Part shown: positions 6,757 to 15,451 of the stretch, piece by piece
Position numbering within the stretch: the first letter of the stretch is position 1
Layout: the number at the start of each line of letters is the position of its first letter
Assembly (NCBI GenBank): GCA_029258795.1
Contig: JAPDKB010000007.1
Location: forward strand, 1-64,000
DNA length: 64,000 nt
Direction of reading: 5' to 3'
From: an archaeon
GTDB lineage: Archaea > EX4484-52 > WAPT01
The notes under the pieces: model-generated
Database searches by the model: none
The model's input: only the letters and a program-made list of their open reading frames with translations
Told to the model about the DNA's origin: nothing
Position numbers and translations under genes: made by a program

Positions 6757-9309
6757 ATGAGTCATGAGGAAATAAAGAATGAGATGAGAAGCAATAACGA
6801 TGTGCAGTATTTCTCACATCCCTTACTGAAACCCAACAAAATGGAAAGGAGAAAATATCAGGAAATAATAGCTGCAAGCTGCTGCAACAAGAACTCACTG
6901 GTGGTGCTTCCTACAGGGCTTGGAAAGACACCCATAGCAATTCTCGTTGCGGCACACCGTCTTCACAGGTTTCCCGAAAGCAGGGTGCTTGTACTTGCTC
7001 CCACAAAGCCGCTTGTGGAGCAGCATCGAAAGACCTTTGAAGAGTTCATGAACCTGCCTCCCGATGCTTTTGTGGTGGTTACCGGTAAGATCAAAAGGGA
7101 TAAAAGGGCTGAGCTGTGGAGAAAAGGTAAGGTCATCTTCGCAACCCCGCAGGTGGTGGAGAACGATATAATGACCGGATTGCTCAACCTCCACGACTTC
7201 TCCCTCATTGTTTTTGATGAGGCGCATCGCGCTGTTGGAGATTATGCTTACACGCACATAGCAAAGAGGTATATGGAGGAAGGAGAAAACTCTCTGATAC
7301 TTGGCTTAACCGCATCTCCCGGTGGTACTGCTGAAAAGATAGGTGCGATATGTGGCAACCTCTTCATAGAGAACGTGGAGATAAAGACGGAGCATGACTG
7401 GGATGTCAAACCCTATGTTGCCAAAAAGGAGATGGAGTGGGTGATGGTAAAGCTGCCTGATGAATTCATGAAAGCTCTGAAATTGCTTGAAGAAGCGTTG
7501 AGCAAGCAGCTTGAAACTCTCAGAGAGTGCGGGTTCATGGAAGTGCCGGCAAGCCCGAGAAAAATCAGTAAGAAGGTGTTGCTCGAGCTGCAGAACAGAA
7601 TAATGAAAGCTCTGGATAGGCGCGAAGCTAAGGCGTATCTTTTTTCAGCGGCTCAGGCGAATGCCATAGCCCTAAAGATATTGCATGCCATAGAACTTTT
7701 GCAGACGCAGGGTGTTAAGCCGTGTTATGAATTTTTCAGAAAGCTGGATGAGGAGAGAGAAAGCAGAGCGGACGAGCTCTTGCTTGCGGATGAAAAAGTT
7801 CGCGCTGCCATAGCAATACTCGCTTGGATGATGGAGCGCGGGATAGAACATCCGAAACTGAGAGTGCTCACAAAACTCCTCCAAAAGGAGCTGACAGGTA
7901 AGGATAAGAAAGCCATAGTTTTCACACAGTATGTAAAGACAGCTGAACTTATAGTTGAACATCTTAAGAAAGTTGGGCACCTCAAACCTGTTCTGTTTGT
8001 GGGTCAGAGAAAGGGCTTCACCCAGAAAAAGCAGCTGGAGGTCATGGAAGCTTTCAGGAAAGGACTTTACAATGTGCTTGTGGCTTCATCCGTTGCGGAG
8101 GAAGGGCTTGATATTCCAAAGGTGGATGTGGTTGTGTTTTACGAGCCAATCCCATCAGAGATAAGGAGCATACAGCGCCGCGGCAGGACGGGCAGGTTTG
8201 GAGCGGGTAAAATTTACATTCTTATAGGAAAGGGGACGATGGACGAAGCTTTTTACTGGAGCGCATACCACAAGGAAAGAAAGATGATGCGTTACCTCCA
8301 GAAGCTCAGAAGGGAGCTTCGAGGGACGAGCGTTAAGGTGAGAAGTGTACCGCCCATTTTCAGGGAAGCGAGCAATAATGTAGAAATTGCATCACATCAC
8401 ACACCTCGTGGTGGAGAAGGAGGAAGTACTGAGGAAAATAAAGGTGTGGCAGAAGTCAGGAAATCATCTTTGCCCGTCCAGATGTCGCTTGATAATTTTT
8501 TGAAGAATTTAGGTGTGTTAGGAAGTAATGGAAGGAATAAAAACACAGAAAATAAAGGGGAGCGAGGAGAGAGTAATGAGGAAGAGAACGGAAATGACGG
8601 TACGGGAGGAGAGGAGGACGCAAGCATTTCTGAAAAGGGGAATAGGAAGAACAGCGCTCCGATCATCTATGTGGATTCTCGCGAGAGAAAACTCATTCGA
8701 ATTCTGCAGGAGTTTGGCGCGGATGTGAGAGTAAAACAGGTGGATGTTGGTGATTTCCAGCTTTCCACACGTGTGGGTGTGGAGAGAAAGACAGCCAAGG
8801 ATTTCGTTAACTCGATAATTGATGGTCGCCTTTTCAACCAGCTCAAAAACCTTGCGGATGCGTTTGAAAAGCCCATACTCATAATCGAGGGAAAGGATTA
8901 CGGGTTGAGGAATGTGCATCCCAATGCGATTAGAGGAGCGATTGCATCAGCGGTGCTGGATTTCGGAATCACAACACTCTTTACGGAGGATGAGCGAGAA
9001 ACTGCGTTGCTTCTGATTGCACTTGCAAGGAGGGAGCAGGAAGGTGAAAAAAGCGCGGTCGGCATAAGAACGAAAAAACAACCCAGAAGTTTGGCAGAAC
9101 TACAGGAGTTTGTGGTTGCAGGATTGCCGGGAGTCAATGCTAAGCTAGCCAGAAGGTTATTGAGTCATTTTGGTTCTGTCAGAAGAGTGTTTATGGCGGA
9201 TGAGCATGAACTTCAGAAGGTGGAAGGAATAGGTAAAAAGAAAGCAAGAGAAATAACAGGGCTTCTGGATGCGAAGTATGAGGGGAGAGATGACGATAAT
9301 GAGAGCTAA
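6757..9309 (+). CDS. hef: Hef helicase-nuclease (FANCM/XPF-like)
   Basis: Hef unwinds and cleaves forked DNA at stalled replication forks. The N-terminal SF2 helicase carries Walker A PTGLGKT (52-58), DEAH (154-157), LTASPGG and the motif VI RRGRTGR. A low-complexity Glu/Asn/Gly linker (about 565-635) leads to an XPF nuclease domain with DSRER near 640 and the catalytic GVERKTAKDF near 675, then tandem helix-hairpin-helix motifs (LPGVNAKLARRL, VEGIGKKKAREI). All catalytic motifs are intact and the 850-residue length is usual. The helicase-nuclease fusion is characteristic of Euryarchaeota. Confidence 0.97.
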   Translation: MSHEEIKNEMRSNNDVQYFSHPLLKPNKMERRKYQEIIAASCCNKNSLVVLPTGLGKTPIAILVAAHRLHRFPESRVLVLAPTKPLVEQHRKTFEEFMNLPPDAFVVVTGKIKRDKRAELWRKGKVIFATPQVVENDIMTGLLNLHDFSLIVFDEAHRAVGDYAYTHIAKRYMEEGENSLILGLTASPGGTAEKIGAICGNLFIENVEIKTEHDWDVKPYVAKKEMEWVMVKLPDEFMKALKLLEEALSKQLETLRECGFMEVPASPRKISKKVLLELQNRIMKALDRREAKAYLFSAAQANAIALKILHAIELLQTQGVKPCYEFFRKLDEERESRADELLLADEKVRAAIAILAWMMERGIEHPKLRVLTKLLQKELTGKDKKAIVFTQYVKTAELIVEHLKKVGHLKPVLFVGQRKGFTQKKQLEVMEAFRKGLYNVLVASSVAEEGLDIPKVDVVVFYEPIPSEIRSIQRRGRTGRFGAGKIYILIGKGTMDEAFYWSAYHKERKMMRYLQKLRRELRGTSVKVRSVPPIFREASNNVEIASHHTPRGGEGGSTEENKGVAEVRKSSLPVQMSLDNFLKNLGVLGSNGRNKNTENKGERGESNEEENGNDGTGGEEDASISEKGNRKNSAPIIYVDSRERKLIRILQEFGADVRVKQVDVGDFQLSTRVGVERKTAKDFVNSIIDGRLFNQLKNLADAFEKPILIIEGKDYGLRNVHPNAIRGAIASAVLDFGITTLFTEDERETALLLIALARREQEGEKSAVGIRTKKQPRSLAELQEFVVAGLPGVNAKLARRLLSHFGSVRRVFMADEHELQKVEGIGKKKAREITGLLDAKYEGRDDDNES

Positions 9310-9310
9310 A

Positions 9311-9321
9311 CTTTATTAACT
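9311..9321 (+). promoter_or_regulatory. TATA box of the 601-residue gene
   Basis: The sequence ctttattaact is centred 28 bases before the ATG at 9344 and overlaps the region just past the hef stop, so the unknown gene has its own leaderless promoter. Confidence 0.5.
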
Positions 9322-9343
9322 GCCATTTCCTCAAATAAATGAT

Positions 9344-11149
9344 ATGGGTGAGTCCTTAGTATCTCGTATAGAACATAACAGAGATGATCCAAAGCTGAGA
9401 GAATATTTTGGAGATATGGGTCCCAATCCTATTTTCTGGAGGGAAGGGAAGTGGTGTGGTAACGCATGGGCTATGTCTCCGAGAAATCAGCAGATAAGTA
9501 TAAATCCAACGGGTTTTCCGGGATTCATTTCAAAAGTTTATTTTGGAACAATATTTGAGATCAAGAAGGATAAATATAATGTTGAGAAGGTAAACGAAGC
9601 GATAGACGTCTCTCCGGAACATCAGCAGTACTGGCAGATAACTCTTGCCCAGAAGGAAGCGCTCGAACAGAAAATCAAGCAGGCGCTCATGGGTATAAGC
9701 TCATCCATAGCTGATCTCGAGCTTGTAAAGACGGACCTTGAGCGTTATGAGGAGTTTCTGAACTGGATAAAGGATCTGGAAAGTGATGATGAGAAGAAGA
9801 GGAAGGAAGCGATGCTTGTTCTCAAGAGTTTTTTTGTGGATCAGGTGGATTATTATGCAGGAGGTGGCGGAGCTGAAGGTCCGGGTAGATTAAGCATGGC
9901 TTTCATGCGCAACAGAAACATAATGCCGACGATAGTTCAGGACTTCATGATGATGGAAAGTGAGGGTGATCTGAAAGAAGGTGGGAAGCTTGCTCATTTA
10001 CCAGAGGTTGAAAAACAGGTTTTGAGAACAAAATGGAAAGCTTTTGAGGACTGGCTTGAAGTTTTCAGGAGCAATGTGGAGAGAAGAGTGGAGCATTTAC
10101 GCACTCTCGTGAGGAGCAGAGAAAAAACCATTGAAGAAATGAGAGAATCGGCAAAACCGCTTATATTGCGTTACAAGATGATTGTGGATGCGCTTAGCTC
10201 TCCTAAGATGAGAAAGGAAATGCCGCACATTTTTGTTAGAGTTGTGGGTCATGCGATATCCATGACCACCATAGATCTCTGGGTGTGGAAGGTGTATCCG
10301 CTTTTTGATGAATTTCCCGTACCCGGAGAGCTGAGAGCGAAAGTGGAGAGCGAGATAAACCCGTATAATGACTGGACCAAGGAAAATCTTATATTTCACT
10401 CCCAACTCGGACTCATTGCGGATTATCCGTGGATAACTGAAGAGTGGGTTGAGGATAAGAAGTCAGGCATTCTCAGTAAGATGGGGTGGAAGGGGAGGTA
10501 TTACCACTACTACATCTTCATGCCCATAACCCTTGAGAAAGTAAATATAAGGTTTGCGGATGGAGGCGAGCTGGAGGACGGTGTTTTTAAAGTGACGAAC
10601 TGGGCATTGAGCGCTAACGTTATGTTCACGAAACTGCTTGAACTTGAAGCCATGAAGGAAGAAAATGAGATTTACGTGGATGATATGCTTGGGCTAAAAC
10701 ACGAGATTCCTGGAAATCCGGTGGTGTTTTACAAAAAAAGTAAGAAAAAACGGGAGAATCAGGAGATAGTCAGAAAGCACTACGATAGAATAACCAAATT
10801 CGTCTTTCGGGCGAAGAACAAAAAAGGGGATGAGAAGCTTATAGAGCTGCCACGCCTCACCAAATACACAGTGGGGGAGCTTGAGGAGAAACTCGGCAAG
10901 GATGTTGTGCAGGAATTTATCGACCTGAAAGAAGCAAAAGAAGAAAAAAGTTTGCTTGACTCCATAAAGAGATTTTTCGAGTTTTTTGGAATAGATATAA
11001 CTCCATACAGGTTTAAGGGCCCTTACGGTCATTTCAACAAGGACTTTGCGAACAAATACATTGCAAAACCCATGTCTTCGAACTTCAACTATGTGTCCGG
11101 AACGATTCTCAACAAATCGGCGTTTGGCAAAATCCTAAAACCCGCTTAA
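9344..11149 (+). CDS. hypothetical protein, 601 residues
   Basis: I do not recognise the family. The protein is soluble with no signal or membrane segment. The N-terminus is aromatic-rich (NPIFWREGKWCGNAWAM), residues about 105-165 and 215-275 look helical and coiled, a Gly-rich loop (YYAGGGGAEGPGRLS) lies near 175, and the C-terminus ends with a conserved-looking YVSGTILNKSAFG. There is only one obvious cysteine (in KWCG). Codon use and the clean leaderless promoter indicate a real, expressed gene. It follows Hef by 34 bases but need not be functionally linked. Confidence 0.85.
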   Translation: MGESLVSRIEHNRDDPKLREYFGDMGPNPIFWREGKWCGNAWAMSPRNQQISINPTGFPGFISKVYFGTIFEIKKDKYNVEKVNEAIDVSPEHQQYWQITLAQKEALEQKIKQALMGISSSIADLELVKTDLERYEEFLNWIKDLESDDEKKRKEAMLVLKSFFVDQVDYYAGGGGAEGPGRLSMAFMRNRNIMPTIVQDFMMMESEGDLKEGGKLAHLPEVEKQVLRTKWKAFEDWLEVFRSNVERRVEHLRTLVRSREKTIEEMRESAKPLILRYKMIVDALSSPKMRKEMPHIFVRVVGHAISMTTIDLWVWKVYPLFDEFPVPGELRAKVESEINPYNDWTKENLIFHSQLGLIADYPWITEEWVEDKKSGILSKMGWKGRYYHYYIFMPITLEKVNIRFADGGELEDGVFKVTNWALSANVMFTKLLELEAMKEENEIYVDDMLGLKHEIPGNPVVFYKKSKKKRENQEIVRKHYDRITKFVFRAKNKKGDEKLIELPRLTKYTVGELEEKLGKDVVQEFIDLKEAKEEKSLLDSIKRFFEFFGIDITPYRFKGPYGHFNKDFANKYIAKPMSSNFNYVSGTILNKSAFGKILKPA

Positions 11150-11153
11150 TTGA

Positions 11154-11987
11154 TCACTTTTCCTCCCTCAAGAACTGCTGGAGGTAAAGTCCCGCAAGCC
11201 CGCTGTACTTTCCAAACCTCCTTTTTGCGTATCTCTCAAGCTCAGCATCCCTCTCAAACACGAAGTTGTAGTGCTGCGCGAATATCTTTCGCATGAGCAC
11301 ATCCACGTAAAATCTGGAGTAGTCCCTGCCCTGCAACAGGTAGAAGAGGGTTGTTGTGTAGTTACCTACGCCCTTCATGTTTTTCAATCTGGATTCTTCG
11401 GGTAGGGCAAATCTATCCACCCTCGAAAAGAACCTTGCCGCCTCCAGAATATAGGTTGCGCGATACCCCACACCGCTATTCTCAAGCAAATGAGGATTTT
11501 CAAGCACCTCAGCCCATGTAGGGAGTCGGTCTTCCAGCCCATAGGAACTCACAACTCTCAACAGCATTTTCTTGTAGGTGTTGAAACTGACGTTCTGCGA
11601 GCATATTATTGCAAATATCGCCTCAAAGGAATCGAAAAAGGCAAGAGCCCTCGTTCCGTAAATTCTATCGTAAAATCTGGAGAGAACTCCATCGTTTTTC
11701 ACAAGCGCATAAAACTCATCCAGTTTTTCCCGGCAGCCAAGGCAGAATTCCAGTCTGTTTTTGATGAAGTCAAGCATGTTTCCATTCAGCTTATCCCTAC
11801 ACCTCACATGACAAACGAGTTTTCCATCTTCTTTCTGATCCAGCTCAAGAAAAACATCTCTACCAAACACATGCAGACATCTTTTTGCATCATTCCCGAA
11901 AAAGAAAGCAAACGGCTCGTTTTTTAGAATCTTGTTCAGATCAAAGTCCTCCGCACATTCAAGAAAAAAGGTGTTGCGATATTCCAT
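11154..11987 (-). CDS. helix-hairpin-helix DNA glycosylase (OGG1/AlkA superfamily), probably monofunctional
   Basis: The protein removes damaged bases from DNA. The HhH-GPD core is clear: FEAIFAIICSQNVSF, GVGYRATYILEAARF, the hairpin MKGVGNYTTT (about 205-214) and the catalytic aspartate in YVDVLMRKIF (about 227). The lysine that follows the hairpin GVG-T in OGG1-type enzymes (GVGTKVADC) is replaced by tyrosine here (GVGNYTT), so lyase activity is not predicted and the enzyme should act like AlkA. No iron-sulfur cluster cysteines are present. A GGAGGTGA Shine-Dalgarno site 5 bases before the ATG lies against the end of the upstream kinase gene; it is the last gene of the operon. Confidence 0.85.
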   Translation of the reverse strand: MEYRNTFFLECAEDFDLNKILKNEPFAFFFGNDAKRCLHVFGRDVFLELDQKEDGKLVCHVRCRDKLNGNMLDFIKNRLEFCLGCREKLDEFYALVKNDGVLSRFYDRIYGTRALAFFDSFEAIFAIICSQNVSFNTYKKMLLRVVSSYGLEDRLPTWAEVLENPHLLENSGVGYRATYILEAARFFSRVDRFALPEESRLKNMKGVGNYTTTLFYLLQGRDYSRFYVDVLMRKIFAQHYNFVFERDAELERYAKRRFGKYSGLAGLYLQQFLREEK

Positions 11988-11997
11988 GTCTCACCTC

Positions 11998-12552
11998 CTA
12001 TTCCCCGCTTTCCACCACATTTTTGAAGAACTCCTCGACCTTCCCCTTGAGCGTGTCTATCGCATTCTCATTGATGATCACGTAATCTGCCATTGCTATG
12101 GGTCCTGCTTTGTTCAGCTTTTCAATCTCCGCTTTATCACGTTCCCACGCTTCCTCCTCGCTCAACGGCCTTACGGGTCTGTTCTTCAACCTTTTGTATC
12201 GGGTGCGGGGAGATGCATACACGTGAAGCACAACAAATCTATCTCCATAATTTTCCCGCATGTAGAGGTATTCCTCCCAGCTGTACAGCCCATCTATCAC
12301 CACCACCTTACCCTCAGAAAGAAAGCCATCTATTTTATTCTTGTTCAGCTTCGCGTAGGCATCCATCCCATACTCCTTCCTTATCTGCTCCCTTATCATC
12401 CTCTCGTTCTTTTCATTCACCTCAAGCCCCCTTTCCTTCAAAATCTCCTCGGTTATATCCCCAAACCTTATCACAGCACAACCAAGCTCTTTGAAAAAAG
12501 AGGCCGCGGTCGTCTTACCGCTTCCAGGCATTCCAACGATACCCACGATCAT
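11998..12552 (-). CDS. P-loop small-molecule kinase (UPF0200 / dephospho-CoA kinase-like)
   Basis: The N-terminal Walker A GMPGSGKT (7-14), the following LGCAVIRFGD segment, the DGLYSWEE region and the lid motif RPVRPLSEEEAWERD match the archaeal UPF0200 group, which resembles dephospho-CoA and nucleotide kinases. The substrate is not established. The ATG at 12552 is chosen because GGAGG sits 7 bases upstream; an upstream in-frame ATG at 12594 would add 14 residues without a ribosome site. The gene overlaps the end of the preceding Cys-cluster gene by 38 bases. The canonical archaeal GTP-dependent dephospho-CoA kinase is not in this window. Confidence 0.85.
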   Translation of the reverse strand: MIVGIVGMPGSGKTTAASFFKELGCAVIRFGDITEEILKERGLEVNEKNERMIREQIRKEYGMDAYAKLNKNKIDGFLSEGKVVVIDGLYSWEEYLYMRENYGDRFVVLHVYASPRTRYKRLKNRPVRPLSEEEAWERDKAEIEKLNKAGPIAMADYVIINENAIDTLKGKVEEFFKNVVESGE

Positions 12553-13021
12553 GCTTCTCCCTCCTTCTGACAATCCTCGTTCCTTCCCTTCCACCTTGCT
12601 CTCTTGCCTTTAAATATCTTTTCACCCACTCACAATGCTTCCACGCAAGTGTGTCCGTTCTGAAAGGGAATGCTCTACATATTGATGGTCTGCTGTGATA
12701 AATTGTGCATCTTCTTCTTTTTGGATCGTAGAAAGCACACCCACCCGCATTTCCCTTTTTATTCGTTATTATCTTAAATGCCATGAGCATACCACTCTTC
12801 TCTCCATATCGAATGTAGTTTTTGAAATATTTGAGAGAGCGCTCATCATGCCTGACTATACGCGCCATATCCTTACTGCTTATAGGGCCTATGATTAAGG
12901 AGGAGCAGCATCTCCCACATCTCAAACATCTGAATTTTTTTCTTGCATGCCTGTCAAGCTGTACATAATCCTCCAGCTCAAAAACAGTCCTGCCGTCTTT
13001 TCCGTTGCGCAGCTCTTCCAT
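12515..13021 (-). CDS. YkgJ-family cysteine-cluster protein
   Basis: The protein contains the CxxCxxCC cluster (C32, C35, C38, C39: RCLRCGRCC) and later cysteines in GGCAFYD, RRCTIYHSRPSICRAFP, which together form the metal-binding set of the YkgJ/UPF0153 family (zinc or iron-sulfur chelating). The biochemical role of the family is not settled. The ATG at 13021 has a GGGGTGG site about 6 bases upstream; a GTG nine bases earlier is possible. It lies in the ABCE1 operon between ABCE1 and the kinase. Confidence 0.85.
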   Translation of the reverse strand: MEELRNGKDGRTVFELEDYVQLDRHARKKFRCLRCGRCCSSLIIGPISSKDMARIVRHDERSLKYFKNYIRYGEKSGMLMAFKIITNKKGNAGGCAFYDPKRRRCTIYHSRPSICRAFPFRTDTLAWKHCEWVKRYLKAREQGGREGTRIVRRREKHDRGYRWNAWKR

Positions 13022-13086
13022 GGGCACCACCCCCTTTCAGAACAGGAGTGGAAATCCGGAGCTGCGCACCAGTATTTAATTAATTA

Positions 13087-14856
13087 TCAGCCCAAGAAAT
13101 AAATGCCTTTCTCCTTCTGTTCCATATCCTTCTGCGATCCGGGTTTGTTTGCCCTCGGTCTGAAGGTTTCTTCATCCTTCCTGAAAGTTATACCCACCTT
13201 TTTCAGGAAGATGTTGATGCCTTCATCAAAACTCATAACTCCTGATGCCTTACCTTCCACTGATGGAATACCATCAAACACCACACACTCCTTGGCAAGA
13301 TAGGTTAGCAGGAGGAGGTCGTGGTCTATAACCATACAGCCCTTGTGAGTGTCCATCAGGAAGCGCTTAAGAAGCTTGGCAAACTTGACACGCTGCTCCA
13401 CATCAAGGAAGCTGGAGGGCTCATCAAAAAGATAAAAATCGGCATCCTTCAGCATGCATGCAGCTACGGCAACACGCTGAAGCTCTCCTCCACTCAGCTC
13501 GTTGAGCTTTCTTTCCATCAGATCATCGATTTCCAATGGCTTGAGTATTTTCTCCTTTATCGAGCTTGCCATTATGTTCTTACCACCTGAAGCGCTCATT
13601 AGAGCTTGAAGGACGGTAATGTCTCCTTCCTTCACCTGAATGTACTGGGGCTTGTACGCTATCTTTATCTCCGCTTCCACCTCGCCTTCATCCGGCTTTA
13701 TCACGCCTGCAAGCATTTTTGCAAAGGTCGTCTTACCCAGAGCATTTGCTCCGAGCACAGCTATTATGTTCTTGTTTTTGAGCGAGCTTCCCTCAACTTC
13801 CAGCTTGAAGGAAGGGAATTTCTTGACAAGTTTGGTGTAGCGTACCACCTCTTCTCCTTCCTCCTCAATTCTTGCCTGTGGTTGGAAGGATAAAGGTTCA
13901 TCCCTGAATCGCACGTTCTCCTCCTTTATGTAACCATCAAGATAGAGGTTTATCCCCCTCCTCACGCCGTAGCTGTTGGACACCACACCATATACGCCGG
14001 ATTCTCCATAGAAAATGTGAACATAGTCCGCCATGAAGTCAAGCGTTGCCAGATCGTGCTCCACCACCATCACGCTCTTGCCACTTTCAGCCAGGGACCT
14101 TATGGCTTTGGCCACATTCAAACGCTGCTCCACATCAAGGAAGCTGGAGGGCTCATCAAAAAGATAAAAATCGGCATCCTTCAGCATGCATGCAGCTACG
14201 GCAACACGCTGAAGCTCTCCCCCACTCAGCTCGTTGAGCTTTCTTTTCAGAAGGGTGCGGAGGTTCAGCATTTCAACAACTTCATCCATCGCTCCGCGTT
14301 CATCCTTGAGAAGGTTTTCAACCTTATCGTTGTAGTAGAGAGGTATCTTGTCCACTTCCTGCGGCTTCAAACTGGCTTTTATCTTTCCTTCAGCCAGCTT
14401 TTTGAGGTAGGTCTGGAGTTCATTCCCTTTAAAGCGCTCCAGAACTTCATCCCAAGCGACATCCTCCTCTCTTCCTAAATTGGGTTTCAGCAGACCAGCA
14501 AGTATCTTTATGGCGGTGGACTTGCCTGTACCGTTCAGGCCAAGCAGACCAACCACACTTTTTTCCTTCGGCACAGGCAAGCCGTAAAGTCTGAAGCCAT
14601 TCTTTCCATACTGATGAACCTTGTTTTTCGGTTCAGAAGCAAGATTCACTATCTTCACGGCTTTCTTGGGACACTTCTTAACGCATATACCACACCCTAT
14701 ACAGGTCAGCTCATCGATGTAAGCACGTTTATCATCCACCACAACCGTTTCATCTCCGGCCCTCACCCTCGGGCAAAACCTCTTGCACTCCTGATTGCAT
14801 TTTTTGGGGTTGCACTTCTTAACATCAACAACAGCTATTCTTATCCTTTCTTCCAT
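13087..14856 (-). CDS. abce1: ribosome recycling ATPase ABCE1 (Rli1)
   Basis: ABCE1 splits 70S ribosomes after termination. The N-terminal ferredoxin-like domain has eight cysteines (C15, C20, C24, C28, C52, C55, C58, C62). Two ATPase domains follow with Walker A GLNGTGKST and GANALGKTT. Both have LSGGELQRVAVAA signatures and DEPSSFLD Walker B regions. A 41-residue block covering signature to D-loop is identical in the two halves and the DNA is 124/125 identical, showing recent gene conversion. The usual second-domain form is closer to DEPSAYLD, so domain 1 may be the donor. It lies 21 bases behind the KH protein gene. Confidence 0.98.
   Translation of the reverse strand: MEERIRIAVVDVKKCNPKKCNQECKRFCPRVRAGDETVVVDDKRAYIDELTCIGCGICVKKCPKKAVKIVNLASEPKNKVHQYGKNGFRLYGLPVPKEKSVVGLLGLNGTGKSTAIKILAGLLKPNLGREEDVAWDEVLERFKGNELQTYLKKLAEGKIKASLKPQEVDKIPLYYNDKVENLLKDERGAMDEVVEMLNLRTLLKRKLNELSGGELQRVAVAACMLKDADFYLFDEPSSFLDVEQRLNVAKAIRSLAESGKSVMVVEHDLATLDFMADYVHIFYGESGVYGVVSNSYGVRRGINLYLDGYIKEENVRFRDEPLSFQPQARIEEEGEEVVRYTKLVKKFPSFKLEVEGSSLKNKNIIAVLGANALGKTTFAKMLAGVIKPDEGEVEAEIKIAYKPQYIQVKEGDITVLQALMSASGGKNIMASSIKEKILKPLEIDDLMERKLNELSGGELQRVAVAACMLKDADFYLFDEPSSFLDVEQRVKFAKLLKRFLMDTHKGCMVIDHDLLLLTYLAKECVVFDGIPSVEGKASGVMSFDEGINIFLKKVGITFRKDEETFRPRANKPGSQKDMEQKEKGIYFLG
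13390..13514 (-). repeat. intragenic direct repeat copy B in ABCE1 (second ATPase domain)
   Basis: This 125-bp segment matches 14122-14246 at 124 positions (single T/C difference at 13489 versus 14221). It encodes the signature, Walker B and D-loop of the second ATPase domain. The copies are exactly 732 bases (244 codons) apart and identity stops sharply on both sides. Confidence 0.97.
14122..14246 (-). repeat. intragenic direct repeat copy A in ABCE1 (first ATPase domain)
   Basis: This is the partner of 13390-13514 in the same reading frame, covering the equivalent part of the first ATPase domain. Such DNA-level identity, with silent sites included, between ancient paralogous domains is best explained by gene conversion. 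Confidence 0.97.
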
Positions 14857-14877
14857 TCTATCAGCCCCCAGAAAACG

Positions 14878-15381
14878 TCACTCAAAAACTATTTCAACCT
14901 TTTTGGAAGTTATCAGGGTGGCTGCACTTTCAATCACGTTTTTCGGGATTTCCAGGTTATTCTGGAGATTTGCAGCCACTCTAACTCTATAAACCTCACC
15001 CTCCTTGGTGTACAGGATGTTTATTCCTTTGATGGTGGCAGGTTTTATCAAGCGTTCAACCGTTTTTTCCACATCCTTATTTTCCTCAATCACTTTCACG
15101 TTCTTGCCAAGCTCTTTGGATATTTTTTTGATGGTTGTGCCCTTCTTTCCTATCACCTTTCCAACATCCTCCTTTCTGACCACCAGAATGTAGAAGTCCC
15201 TTGCCTCGATAACCCTTTTTATAACAACATCTTTCAGAGCAGGAATTTTTTCCTCGAGCTTCACAAGCTTCCTGCTAACCTCCACATCAGCTGGAGTTAT
15301 CTTACCTTCCTTTAATTTTGCTTCACATCCTGCACACAGAATGTCGTTCTTTAAACATATCTCGCATATGGGTGCCTTCAT
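14878..15381 (-). CDS. KH-domain RNA-binding protein with N-terminal zinc knuckle (archaeal NusA-like)
   Basis: The 167-residue protein starts with a four-cysteine cluster (C6, C9, C16, C19), followed by a helical linker and a KH domain with the GKKG loop in GKVIGKKGTTIKKI (about 73-86); a second KH-like half follows. This resembles the archaeal NusA-related KH proteins thought to act in transcription or ribosome function. A TATA box 27 bases before the ATG shows its own leaderless promoter, from which ABCE1 and the genes behind it could be transcribed. Assignment to an exact family is uncertain. Confidence 0.8.
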   Translation of the reverse strand: MKAPICEICLKNDILCAGCEAKLKEGKITPADVEVSRKLVKLEEKIPALKDVVIKRVIEARDFYILVVRKEDVGKVIGKKGTTIKKISKELGKNVKVIEENKDVEKTVERLIKPATIKGINILYTKEGEVYRVRVAANLQNNLEIPKNVIESAATLITSKKVEIVFE

Positions 15382-15401
15382 AAAAGAAGCTTTGAAGGGG
15401 A

Positions 15402-15413
15402 ACTTTTAAATTG
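15402..15413 (-). promoter_or_regulatory. TATA box of the KH protein-ABCE1 unit
   Basis: The minus strand reads caatttaaaagt centred 27 bases before the KH protein ATG. Confidence 0.6.
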
Positions 15414-15451
15414 ATTGGGGGTGGAGCTTTCTCACAAGTTATTGTGGTGCT

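Noticed and set aside
11932-12570. 212-codon plus-strand frame opposite the UPF0200 kinase
   Set aside because: Antisense to a P-loop protein with a convincing Shine-Dalgarno site; the frame has no motif or promoter.
13390-14246. The ABCE1 repeat as a mobile or regulatory repeat element
   Set aside because: The two copies are in phase and correspond exactly to equivalent parts of paralogous domains, so they are coding sequence homogenised by conversion.
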